Shown here one piece after another: positions 17,601-27,100 of a stretch of DNA of 64,000 bases. A program made the position numbers and the translations under genes. Each line of letters begins with the position of its first letter. The stretch's first letter is position 1. This DNA comes from Runella sp. CRIBMP (GTDB lineage Bacteria; Bacteroidota; Bacteroidia; Cytophagales; Spirosomataceae), in assembly GCF_009905605.1 (NCBI RefSeq), contig NZ_JAAAKZ010000003.1, positions 682,001 to 746,000 of the forward strand, given 5' to 3'. Below the pieces are notes generated by a model. It did not search any database. It was given only the letters and a program-made list of their open reading frames with translations, and was not told the DNA's origin.

Positions 17601-18428
17601 ATGTTCAAGTACTTCAGAGACTCTTTCCGTCGAAAAATAGCCAGAAGATATACCAAAGAGTATCCTTCTCTCATCAATCATTACCAATTGGAGAAAGACG
17701 GGCAAATCGATTTTGCAGAATGGGCCAATCCTTTGGCTACGCGGTTGGGCTTGAAGCAGGAAACTGTCGATTTTTTTCGAAAATTCATCAAAGAAGGAGA
17801 TTTGGTCATTGACATTGGCGCCAACATTGGCGATACCACCGTACCGATGGGGCTGGCAGCGGGAAAATCAGGCTTGGCGCTGGGCTTTGACCCCAATCCG
17901 TACGTGTTTAAAATACTGAAGGAAAACGCCACCCTCAACCAAAACAAACTATCCATTCATGCCCTACCGTTTGCAATTTCGGTAGAGGAAGAAGAATTCT
18001 TTTTTATCTCTTCAGAGGCCTCCTTTGTAAACGGCGGAATTTCTCCAACCAAAGAAAGCCGTCATGGGAAATTCGTTTATCCCGCGAAAATAAAGGGTAT
18101 TCCATTGATGCGTTTTTTGGAGGCGAATTACGGAGATTGGCTCCCCAAACTATCGTTCATCAAAGTGGATACTGAAGGTTACGATAAGGAAATTCTCAAA
18201 TCTATCTCGGACTTAATTGCCCAATATAAGCCCGTTATTGTGGCGGAAAGTTTTGAGCACAACAGCCCTGCCGATAAAATGGAGCTGTTTGAAACCATTG
18301 CCAAACACGGTTACGATATTTTTTACTTTGAAGAGTTTGATACCACCGCCAAAGTTGTTTCTATTCCTACCAAAGAAGACATAACTAAATGGCATATAAA
18401 CATCAATATCTATGCCCTGCCGCGCTAG
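17601..18428 (+). CDS. FkbM-family methyltransferase
   Basis: This 275-residue SAM-dependent methyltransferase belongs to the FkbM family, which O-methylates sugars and other secondary metabolites. The SAM-binding motif is DIGANIGDTTVPMG (around residue 73), followed by the acidic strand LGFDPNPYVF and the family C-terminal segment FIKVDTEGYDKEILKS. No signal peptide or membrane segment is seen. The stop codon is one base from the 3' end of the convergent response-regulator gene with no terminator between them. The substrate is unknown; a glycan is likely given the nearby sugar genes, but that is inference. Confidence 0.85.
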   Translation: MFKYFRDSFRRKIARRYTKEYPSLINHYQLEKDGQIDFAEWANPLATRLGLKQETVDFFRKFIKEGDLVIDIGANIGDTTVPMGLAAGKSGLALGFDPNPYVFKILKENATLNQNKLSIHALPFAISVEEEEFFFISSEASFVNGGISPTKESRHGKFVYPAKIKGIPLMRFLEANYGDWLPKLSFIKVDTEGYDKEILKSISDLIAQYKPVIVAESFEHNSPADKMELFETIAKHGYDIFYFEEFDTTAKVVSIPTKEDITKWHININIYALPR

Positions 18429-18429
18429 C

Positions 18430-19140
18430 TCATTCATCAACCAATAACTTAAAACCTTCGCCGTGGAGGTTGATAATTTGGAGAGATGCATCGTCTTTGA
18501 GGTGCTTGCGGAGCTTCGTAATGTAGACATCCATGCTGCGGGCGTTGAAGTAGGAATCGTCGCCCCAAATGAGCTTCAACGCAAAACTTCGGTTAATAGG
18601 TTGGTTTTTGTTTTCGCAAAACAATTTGAGCAATGCCGCTTCTTTGCTTGTCAGTTTTTGTGGGGTGTCGTTTTGGGTAAGGACTTGGTGCGCAAAATCG
18701 AAGGTGTATTTCCCGAGTTGAAATACACTCAATTGTGGTTCATGCATTGGGGCTGTTTTTTGATAACGGCGCAATACAGCTTGTATACGTAGCAATAGTT
18801 CTTCCATGCTGAACGGCTTTGTGATGTAGTCGTCGGCACCTGCTTTAAAACCCTGAATAGTGTCTTCCTTCATGCTTTTGGCCGTCAGAAAAATGATGGG
18901 AACTTCTTTGTCGGTGAGGCGAATTTCTTTGGCTAACGAAAAGCCATCTTTTTTTGGCATCATCACATCTAGCAGGCACAAATCGAACGAACCTTCCAGA
19001 AACCGCTTCAAACCCGCATTGCCATCCACGGCCAAATCCGTTTTGTAGCCTTTGTTGGTGAGGTATTCCTGTAACAATTGCCCCAGATTAGGGTCATCTT
19101 CGGCCAGGAGGATTTTCGTAGGCGGTAGTTTGGTCGTCAT
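18430..19140 (-). CDS. OmpR-family response regulator
   Basis: This 236-residue two-component regulator has a receiver domain (residues 8-122) with acidic pocket E14/D15/D16, phosphoacceptor D58 (LLDVMMPKKDG) and the KPF lysine motif. A winged-helix Trans_reg_C DNA-binding domain (about 140-232, KLTSKEAALLKLF, DVYITKLRKHLK) follows. It starts 13 bases after the histidine kinase gene and is clearly its partner. Target genes are unknown. The protein encoded divergently at 21098 is a plausible target by position only. Confidence 0.93.
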   Translation of the reverse strand: MTTKLPPTKILLAEDDPNLGQLLQEYLTNKGYKTDLAVDGNAGLKRFLEGSFDLCLLDVMMPKKDGFSLAKEIRLTDKEVPIIFLTAKSMKEDTIQGFKAGADDYITKPFSMEELLLRIQAVLRRYQKTAPMHEPQLSVFQLGKYTFDFAHQVLTQNDTPQKLTSKEAALLKLFCENKNQPINRSFALKLIWGDDSYFNARSMDVYITKLRKHLKDDASLQIINLHGEGFKLLVDE

Positions 19141-19153
19141 GCTGTTTGGGTTA

Positions 19154-20935
19154 TTAGTTCAAAGTCTCTTTTTGTAACGGCAACTGAATCGTAAAGGTAC
19201 TGCCTTCACTGGGCTTGCTTTTGACGTCGATGCGGCCGCCGTGGGCTTCAATCATTTTTTTGACGTAACTCAACCCCAATCCAAACCCTTTTACGTCGTG
19301 AACATTGCCCGTCGGAACGCGGTAAAACGGCTCAAAAATCTTGGTTTGCTGTTCTTTGTTCATGCCCAAACCGTGGTCTGTGACGCGGATATATACGTTT
19401 TCGGCATCACTTTCGGTGCTTACCATAATCTGCGGCGGCGCGTCAAGGGAGTATTTGTTGGCATTATCAATCAAATTGGTGAGGATATTGGTCAAATGCA
19501 GCTCATCGGCCTGAATGATTTCTTGCTCGGCCTCAAAACTCAGTTCCACTTCTCCTTGCCGCTGTTCTAGCTGTACGCTCAGATTGTTCAAGACTTTTTC
19601 AATGACGTCGTGAATATTGAGCGTGGTGGGCCGAAGTTTTATTTCGCCACGGTCGAGCAACGCCATTTGCAATACTTTTTCTACGTGCCCACCCAAACGT
19701 TGAATCTCGTCCTGCACAATGCCCAAATAGCGTTTGATTTTGAGGGGTTCGCCCTGCGTTTCTACTTGTTCGCGCGCCATGCCTACGGCCAACGAAATGG
19801 TCGAAATGGGCGTTTTGAACTCGTGCGTCATGTTATTGATAAAGTCATTTTTGACGTCCGAGAGTTTTTTCTGTTTCAAAATGGTTGCCACTGCTACGTA
19901 AAAACAACCCAAAATAACAAGCAACAACAAGGCCGAACTGACGAGGGTAAAGCCCATGTTTTCCAAAATAAACGCCTGCCGTTCGGGAAAATACACCAAC
20001 AGCTTACTTGGCATGGTATTGAGCTCATTGGGGAATAAACTTGCCTTAAATAGTTCTGAATCAGTGCTATCGGGGCGGTAAGATGCCGTTGAAAAGATGA
20101 TGTTTTGATGTACGTTGTTCTGAATAGCAAACTCATACGCAATTCCGATGCCCCGCTCCTGCAACGACTTTCGCAGCAGTGAATCAAGCATAATGCGATT
20201 GACGCGCTGCTCCACCGGACGTTTGCTGAAAAGCAAATCTTTAAACACATCTTTCAATAAATCACTCTGCGATGCAGAAGCTACCTTAAGCAGTTTTTCT
20301 TTGGTCTTAGCGCGATTGGGCAGGTAGGTCGGCGGCTCATTTTCAGCGTTTTGACGCGCCTTTTGCACCGACGACCGCACCGTCATCAACACTGAGCCAT
20401 TGGAGGTGCTATCGGTAGGCCAAAATGCGTGGTCCATTTGGTTAAACCACGCGTCAAATATTCGTTCTTGTTCGGCATGAATGCGCAAAAAACGCTCGAT
20501 ATGAGGTAATTCGCTGTTGCGTTGGCGCAAAAATTCATTAATAAGGTTGGCCTGAAAATCCGTCATGGAGCGGTTGCGCGGGGTAAGGGCGTCGGTGGGA
20601 TTAGAGCCAGTCAGTTTGTCGTCGCGATTGGAAGCATATTCGCTGGGCAAAGAGTGTTTGGGCGACTGGCTCGACTTTGCCAGGCGATTTTTATTCAATG
20701 CTTCCAATTTGCGCTGTTGTTGTTCGATTTGTTCGCGTTGACGAATCAAATAAATGATTTCCTGCTTTTCTAATTTACGAACTACATCCTGCAACGCATC
20801 CGACACTTTCAGGTCAAATTGCTCATTGCGTAGCGTCAGAGCACTTGTAATCCAATGCCACTGAAATCCCATCAACCCCAACGCCGCGAGGCCCATGAGC
20901 GTAATCAACAACCGTATTTTTTGGGTGGTCATCAT
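19154..20935 (-). CDS. Sensor histidine kinase with large periplasmic domain
   Basis: This is a 593-residue membrane kinase. One membrane helix is near the N-terminus (about 8-25) and a second near 330-350. The periplasmic region of about 300 residues between them has a charged, probably coiled, segment (KLEKQEIIYLIRQREQIEQ). The cytoplasmic part has the HisKA H-box FINNMTHEFKTP with the phosphorylated histidine near residue 370. Its HATPase domain has N box NLIDNANKYS, G1 DHGLGM and G2 GFGLGLSYV. The signal sensed is unknown. It forms an operon with the OmpR-type regulator 13 bases downstream. Confidence 0.93.
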   Translation of the reverse strand: MMTTQKIRLLITLMGLAALGLMGFQWHWITSALTLRNEQFDLKVSDALQDVVRKLEKQEIIYLIRQREQIEQQQRKLEALNKNRLAKSSQSPKHSLPSEYASNRDDKLTGSNPTDALTPRNRSMTDFQANLINEFLRQRNSELPHIERFLRIHAEQERIFDAWFNQMDHAFWPTDSTSNGSVLMTVRSSVQKARQNAENEPPTYLPNRAKTKEKLLKVASASQSDLLKDVFKDLLFSKRPVEQRVNRIMLDSLLRKSLQERGIGIAYEFAIQNNVHQNIIFSTASYRPDSTDSELFKASLFPNELNTMPSKLLVYFPERQAFILENMGFTLVSSALLLLVILGCFYVAVATILKQKKLSDVKNDFINNMTHEFKTPISTISLAVGMAREQVETQGEPLKIKRYLGIVQDEIQRLGGHVEKVLQMALLDRGEIKLRPTTLNIHDVIEKVLNNLSVQLEQRQGEVELSFEAEQEIIQADELHLTNILTNLIDNANKYSLDAPPQIMVSTESDAENVYIRVTDHGLGMNKEQQTKIFEPFYRVPTGNVHDVKGFGLGLSYVKKMIEAHGGRIDVKSKPSEGSTFTIQLPLQKETLN

Positions 20936-21097
20936 TTTTTTTCAACTCCATGCAACGTTCTTTCCCTAAAACGTGACTTTTGATTTGTTACCGTTCAAAA
21001 TAACGTAATTCAACCAATCCTTTAACACAATTTAAGAAAATTTAACACCGCGACTTTTTAAATTTTAAACACTTTTGAGCCTCAAAACAACAAACGC

Positions 21098-21967
21098 ATG
21101 AAAACAAAATTTGCATTAATCGCATTGGTCGCTGGGCTGGGAGTAGCCACAACGGCGCTGTCGCAGGAGGAAAAGAAAGAAGCGAGAGATTCTGCCAAAG
21201 ACAAAGTAACTGTTCGCGTACGTATGAGCGAGGAAAAAGACGGAAAAACCGAAATCGTTGAACGCTCGTATACCTACAATAATCTTTCGGAAGCCGAGCG
21301 AGAAGCCAAAGTGAAGGCCATCGTGGATTCATTGAAAGGTACTAGTAAAGACGCCGCCAACCGCCGATTGAGCATCGAGATTGAAGAAGGAGAAAGCCGC
21401 CACCTAGACCATGACCGTCGGTATGACGATGACCGAATTGTGCGGAAGCAAAAAGAAGAAAAGGAGCGCGTAAAAATTTACAAGTCCAACCCAAAAGACC
21501 GTCAGGATAATTACAACTACAATCATAATTTTAGGTTTGACTTTGACGAAGAGGCATTTGCCGATCGTATGAAGCGCGTTGAAAAAAGAATTGAGCCTCA
21601 AATGCGGAAGCTGGAGCGCAACATGGAAGACTGGAGCCGCGATTTTGAACCCAAATTTCGTGAGTTTTGGCACAGCGACATCAATCTCGGGGGCTCAGGT
21701 AAGCCTGCGTCGATTCGCGGTTTGGAGGCATTCCCCAACAACCCCGACAAAAACGAACTCAACCTCCGCTTCTACGCCCCCAACAAAGGCGACGTGACCA
21801 TCACCGTGACCGACACCAAAGGAAAGCAGGTAAGCCGCAAAGAAGTGAAAGATTTTTCGGGCGATTATGTAGGGCAACTTGAACTGGGCAAAAATGCCAA
21901 AGGAACGTATTTTGTCAACGTAGTTCAGAACGAAGACGGTGCCGTAAAACGCATTGTGATTGAGTAA
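21098..21967 (+). CDS. Secreted charged protein with possible T9SS-type C-terminal domain
   Basis: This 289-residue protein has a signal peptide (MKTKFALIALVAGLGVATTALSQ). A long, highly charged and probably helical middle region rich in E, K, R and D follows (about 24-205). The beta-sandwich C-terminal region (LNLRFYAPNKGDVTITVTDTKGKQV to GTYFVNVVQNEDGAVKRIVIE) resembles type IX secretion sorting domains. The middle part matches nothing I recognise. It is divergent from the histidine kinase gene across a 162-base intergenic region, hinting at shared control, and ends at a strong terminator. Secretion by the T9SS is inferred. Confidence 0.7.
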   Translation: MKTKFALIALVAGLGVATTALSQEEKKEARDSAKDKVTVRVRMSEEKDGKTEIVERSYTYNNLSEAEREAKVKAIVDSLKGTSKDAANRRLSIEIEEGESRHLDHDRRYDDDRIVRKQKEEKERVKIYKSNPKDRQDNYNYNHNFRFDFDEEAFADRMKRVEKRIEPQMRKLERNMEDWSRDFEPKFREFWHSDINLGGSGKPASIRGLEAFPNNPDKNELNLRFYAPNKGDVTITVTDTKGKQVSRKEVKDFSGDYVGQLELGKNAKGTYFVNVVQNEDGAVKRIVIE

Positions 21968-21995
21968 TCTTAAACTTAATTAAGTGTACCTAGAG

Positions 21996-22026
21996 GAGGC
22001 TGCCTTACGCAAGGTAGCCTCTTTTT
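21996..22026 (+). terminator. Rho-independent terminator
   Basis: GAGGCTGCCTT (21996-22006), loop ACGC and AAGGTAGCCTC (22011-22021) form an 11-bp stem with one G-T pair, followed by TTTTT. It ends the transcript of the secreted charged protein. Confidence 0.85.
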
Positions 22027-22234
22027 GCTGATTGCGATATTGTGTTTAAAATTTGAAAAGTAATCGCTTTTTATTTGAATTATTCGGAGTCTTTCTCCTC
22101 AAACTACCTCATTTTAGCAAAATCCTTTTTTAATTTATGCCCGAAAACCGTTGAGTAGTGTGATGAAATTGTAAATTTGCGTAGTCAAACCTCAAAAACA
22201 TAGCTCTACCTCCACCAAAAGCCCTTTCAGTCAG

Positions 22235-22804
22235 ATGCTTAATATTGTACTTTTTGGCCCTCCGGGTGCGGGCAAAGGCACCCAAGCTGCAAAACTCATC
22301 GAAAAATATCAGTTGGTCCATATCTCAACCGGTGATTTGTTTCGGATGCACATCAAAGAACAAACCGAGTTGGGAAAACGCGTAAAAGACCTGCTTGACA
22401 ACGGGATTTTGGTGCCAGATTCGGTCACGATTGATATGTTGGAAGAAGAAGTTCAAAAAAATCCCGACGCGAAGGGCATTATTTTTGATGGTTTTCCGCG
22501 TACGGTGCCTCAAGCTGAGGCCTTGGATGCTTTTTTGGCGTCAAAAAACAGTGATATCAAAGCGGTACTCCAGTTGGATGTGGATGAGGCCGAACTCAAA
22601 CGCCGCATTGCCGAGCGCAAAAAAGTGAGTGGTCGTGCCGATGACGACGAAGATAAATTGGTCAAAAGAATTGACGAATATTTTAACAAGACCGTCCATG
22701 TATTGCCGTATTACCAAGCGCAAGGCAAGCTGACCGTGGTAAATGGAATCGGTCAAATCGAGGAAATTTTTAATAATTTGTGTTCGGCCATCGATACCGA
22801 ATAA
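22235..22804 (+). CDS. adk: Adenylate kinase
   Basis: This 189-residue cytoplasmic enzyme interconverts ATP+AMP and 2 ADP. The P-loop GPPGAGKGTQ lies at residues 7-16, the AMP-binding HISTGDLFR follows, then the DGFPRT motif near residue 88. The lid is short (KKVSGRADDDEDK) and has no zinc cysteines, so this is the short-lid form. Start and length fit the family. It is a single gene bounded by a terminator on each side; obg lies 212 bases downstream and is expressed separately. Confidence 0.96.
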   Translation: MLNIVLFGPPGAGKGTQAAKLIEKYQLVHISTGDLFRMHIKEQTELGKRVKDLLDNGILVPDSVTIDMLEEEVQKNPDAKGIIFDGFPRTVPQAEALDAFLASKNSDIKAVLQLDVDEAELKRRIAERKKVSGRADDDEDKLVKRIDEYFNKTVHVLPYYQAQGKLTVVNGIGQIEEIFNNLCSAIDTE

Positions 22805-22856
22805 TAATTTTAGGGGTCCATACACATAGACTCTGCCGTTTCTTTCCCAAATTTGT

Positions 22857-22902
22857 AACTCGTGTGGCTGTGCCTAGAGGCATTCCATACGAGTTTTTTT
22901 GT
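22857..22902 (+). terminator. Rho-independent terminator after adk
   Basis: AACTCGTGTGG (22857-22867) pairs with CCATACGAGTT (22885-22895) with one G-T pair, followed by a T run. It separates adk from obg. Confidence 0.8.
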
Positions 22903-23016
22903 TGTAAAATAAGCAATCAAAGAATCATTGTTGTCTATTAGGAGTTAGGTAATAGTAAGTACTAAATTCACTAAAAGATAATTTTTCCGATACTTTCGGA
23001 AGATAAACACGTCAAA

Positions 23017-24009
23017 ATGGCAAGTTCAAACTTTATAGATTACGTTAAAATTAGCTGCCGCTCAGGAGCAGGAGGAGCTGGCTCACGGCATTTCAGGAGA
23101 GAAAAATTCGTTGATAAAGGCGGTCCAGACGGTGGCGATGGAGGCCGGGGCGGGCACGTGATTCTGAAGGCCAATTCTCAGCACTGGACCCTGCTCCACT
23201 TGAAGTATAAAAGACATATCCGGGCCGAAAACGGAGAGGCTGGAAGCGGGGCCCGTTGCAACGGAAAGCAAGGAGATGACGTCATAGTAGAAGTACCGCT
23301 TGGTACCATCGCCAAAAACCCCGAAACAGGGGAGATTTTGGCGGAAGTAACCGAGGATGGGCAGGAGGTGATTTTGCTCAAAGGCGGTCGGGGTGGATTG
23401 GGAAACCACCATTTCAAAACCGCCACCAACCAAACGCCCGAGCACTTCCAACCCGGAGAGCCGTCGCAAGAGGAGTGGATTGTGTTGGAATTGAAACTGT
23501 TGGCCGATGTGGGCCTGGTTGGGTTTCCGAACGCGGGTAAATCAACGTTGCTTTCAACGGTATCGGCGGCGCGGCCCGAGATTGCTGACTATCCATTTAC
23601 TACTTTGGTCCCAAATTTGGGGGTGGTAGGATACCGGGATTATAAGTCGTTTGTAATGGCCGATATTCCAGGGATTATCGAAGGGGCGTCGCAAGGTAAA
23701 GGGTTGGGTTTGAGGTTTTTAAGGCATATTGAGCGAAACTCTATTTTGCTATTTATGGTCCCTGCTACCAGCGACAATATCGGTGACGAATACCGGACAT
23801 TGTTGAATGAGTTGGAATTGTATGATCCGTCGTTGGTAGAGAAAGAACGATTGTTGGCCATTACAAAAGGCGACCTGATTGACGAGGAAACAAAACAAGA
23901 AATAATGAAAACGGTCCCTAGTGATATTCCCCACGTATATATATCATCAGTGACCCAAGAAGGAATCAGTGAATTAAAAGATTTAATCTGGAAAACTTTA
24001 AATCCTTAG
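23017..24009 (+). CDS. obg: GTPase Obg
   Basis: This 330-residue essential GTPase acts in ribosome assembly and stress signalling. The glycine-rich Obg fold (residues 1-158) is recognised from [13 protein letters not shown] and GGRGGLGN. The G domain carries G1 GFPNAGKST (near residue 168), switch [14 protein letters not shown]3 [10 protein letters not shown] and G4 TKGDL. The protein stops just after the G domain, so the variable C-terminal OCT domain is absent, as in many short Obg proteins. It is not adjacent to the ribosomal-protein genes that often accompany obg in other phyla. Confidence 0.96.
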   Translation: MASSNFIDYVKISCRSGAGGAGSRHFRREKFVDKGGPDGGDGGRGGHVILKANSQHWTLLHLKYKRHIRAENGEAGSGARCNGKQGDDVIVEVPLGTIAKNPETGEILAEVTEDGQEVILLKGGRGGLGNHHFKTATNQTPEHFQPGEPSQEEWIVLELKLLADVGLVGFPNAGKSTLLSTVSAARPEIADYPFTTLVPNLGVVGYRDYKSFVMADIPGIIEGASQGKGLGLRFLRHIERNSILLFMVPATSDNIGDEYRTLLNELELYDPSLVEKERLLAITKGDLIDEETKQEIMKTVPSDIPHVYISSVTQEGISELKDLIWKTLNP

Positions 24010-24127
24010 GTGTGCCGTTGAAAGGCGTGTGGTAGGTAGGCAGGATGAATTGAGGCTCCAAAGGATTGAAAAGTTAGTGGCGTTTAAGTAAGTTTAGAAA
24101 GTATATATTCCACCAAATGCTGAACAA

Positions 24128-27100
24128 ATGAAATTGAACTTTTACCTGAGGAATCTCTGGCAAAGCTTTGCGTGTATTCTATTTCCTTTGACCATTTTCG
24201 CACAGATAAACATCACATTTCCTACCAGTCGAATCGTATTTCAACGTGACAATTTTGGGAATGGTATCATCCACGTCACTGGTCAATACTCCCAGAATAT
24301 TGACCGAGTGGAGGTGAGGGTGGTACCCATGAGTCCCGGACAAGGGGAGCAAACGGATTGGCGCCTTCTTAAAGATAACCCGCAGGGAGGATTTTATTCG
24401 GGTACTATTCAGGTGCGAGGCGGATGGTACGAACTTCAGGTCAGAGGTATGGTAAACGGCAATGTCATCAGTACAGCCGAATTACAACGCGTGGGAGTGG
24501 GGGAGGTGTTTTTAGTGGCTGGCCAATCCAACGCACAGGGATTTTTTAACTATGGTGCGCCTGGCCCAGGAGATGACCGCGTCAACTGCGTTAATTATCG
24601 AAATAACGATAATCAGAATAACTCCTTTCCTAAGCCTGATTTTGTTCGAATGAGCGACAATGGGAATGTGGGCCCCCGAGGGCTTTCTTCCTGGTGTTGG
24701 GGGCGTTTGGGTGACATGATTGCCAATCGTCTCAATGTACCTGTGTTATTTTATAATGCCGCATGGGAAGGAACTGCCTCCAAAAACTGGAGTGAAACCG
24801 TGGATGGTGGCATTACCAATAGTATTTATATCAATGATACTTACCCTCCAGGGCAGCCCTACGGGAATTTGAGGATGGCCCTCAATTATTACGCGAGTGT
24901 TACGGGAATCAGAGCGGTACTTTGGCACCAAGGCGAAGCCGACAACTTGCTCAATAATTCTGCTGGAACGTACGAATCCAATTTGCGCAGAATCATTGAA
25001 AAATCCCGCCAACATTTTGGTAAAAACGTAGGATGGGTGATTTCAAGGGTCTCCTATTATAACTCCAAAGGAAGCAATCAGGAGATTATTAATGGGCAAA
25101 ATCAGGTCGTTTTGGGGGGCAATTCAGTATTTTTTGGGCCTTCTACTGACAATATTCAAACGCCACGTCCTGACGGTTTCCATTTTCAAAACGGCGGATT
25201 GTCAGACGCAGCAGGTGCTTGGAATGCAGCCTTGGACGACAACTTTTTTAATTCCTGTTTTCCTCAAACTGGAACATTTCCGAGTTTTTCGGTTAGCTGT
25301 GCTGGTGGAAACCAGTTGAATATTAATGTACAAGGTCCTTTTTCATCGGTTCAATGGAATAACGGTGCCAATGGCTCATCGGTTAACTTCGGGCCAGGAA
25401 ATTATCAAGCCACCGTAAGAGACGGTGCTGGAAATGTCTATTATACCCCAAACATCATCGTTCCTAATGACCTGCAAAGCGCTCCAATTACGATTTCAGT
25501 AGACGGAAAATTGCCACTGTGCCAAGGGAGCACCGTGGGGCTTATTTCGAGTGGAGCGACTGGAAATCAGTGGAATACTGGTTCGACAAATCAACGTATA
25601 GAAGTGTCGGCATCGGGCACTTATTCCGTTTCGACCCAAAACTTATACGGTTGCAAAGGCTCCGCTAGTATCAATGTTACGTCCTTTTCTTCTCCTTTGC
25701 CCTCAAAGCCAACCATTGCTGCTTCGGGGCCACTTACTTTTTGTCAGGGGGAGTCGGTTAATCTGACGGCTACCTCGGCCGCAGAATATCGTTGGTCGAC
25801 AGGCGACAGAGGACAGGTCGTAACGGCTCGCAGCAGCGGCAAGTACGAGGTGCGAGTGCTAGATGACAAGGGCTGTACGTCTGAGCCGACAAGCGTAAAT
25901 GTACAGGTCAATGCGCCTCCAGCGGCCCCTACCATCAGTGCCTCTGGAAACACGTCGTTTTGCCAGGGAGGGCGCGTAACGCTATCTTCCAATTATGAAT
26001 CTGGTAATATTTGGAGCTCAGGTCAACAAGCAAAAAACATTGAAGTAACAACCTCAGGGACCTATAATGTTCGCTTTCGGGATGCAAATGGCTGCGACGG
26101 AATATCAAATAATATCACAGTAACGGTCAATCCATTGCCACCCGCGCCCACCATTACACCCGAAAGGCCCGTGGTTTTTTGCGACGGCGACAGTACCATT
26201 TTAACTTCAAGCAGTTCTGCTCAGTACAACTGGAGCAACGGCGCACGCGGTCGTCGTATCAACATTCTAAAAGCGGGTAATTTTTCATTGACCGTTACCG
26301 ACGCCAACGGCTGTACCTCGCCAGGTTCGGAGGTGGTGACCGTAAAAGTCAATCCTTTGCCAGCTCCACCGACCATCACTGCTGACCGCAGCACCACCAT
26401 TTGTGAAAATGAAGTAGTTACCCTTACCTCGTCTGACCAAACAGGATACATTTGGAGCAACGGGCAAAGTACGAAAAGCGTAATTGTCAACCTTCCAGGG
26501 CGATACTCGGTCAGGACGGTTGACGCCAACAGGTGCCAGTCGCCTTCGTCCAACAATATTTCGATAACGGTCAATGCATTGCCAGCTAAACCAATTATTA
26601 CCGCTCTTGGACCAACCACTTTTTGCCAGGGTGGGCAAGTATCTTTAACCACTAATTACAGCACTGGCATTACTTGGAATAATTTCCAAAATAGCCAAAC
26701 AATTACGGCAACTACTGGGGGAAATTATAATGTGAGTTACGTAGATAAAAATGGTTGCCGCTCGGTTTCGGATGCGTTTCCGGTCAAGGTCAACCCCCTG
26801 CCTGCCGCGCCAACGGTGGTCAATGAGCGACCTACCACTTTTTGCGCCACCGACAATACGGTGTTGACAATTACATCGGGTGGTAATATTTTTGAATGGA
26901 GCAATGGCGATAGAGGAAGAAGCATCAGAGTGTATAGTGCAGGAAGTATTTCGGCCACGGTTTTTGAGCCTTCTACGGGATGTACTTCTCCTGCGTCGGT
27001 ACCTATTCAAATTGTGGTTAATCCAAATCCAGGGCGGCCTACCATTTCGGTGGGAGGGCCTACAACCATTTGTGCGGACCAAAGTGTAACCTTGACCGCA

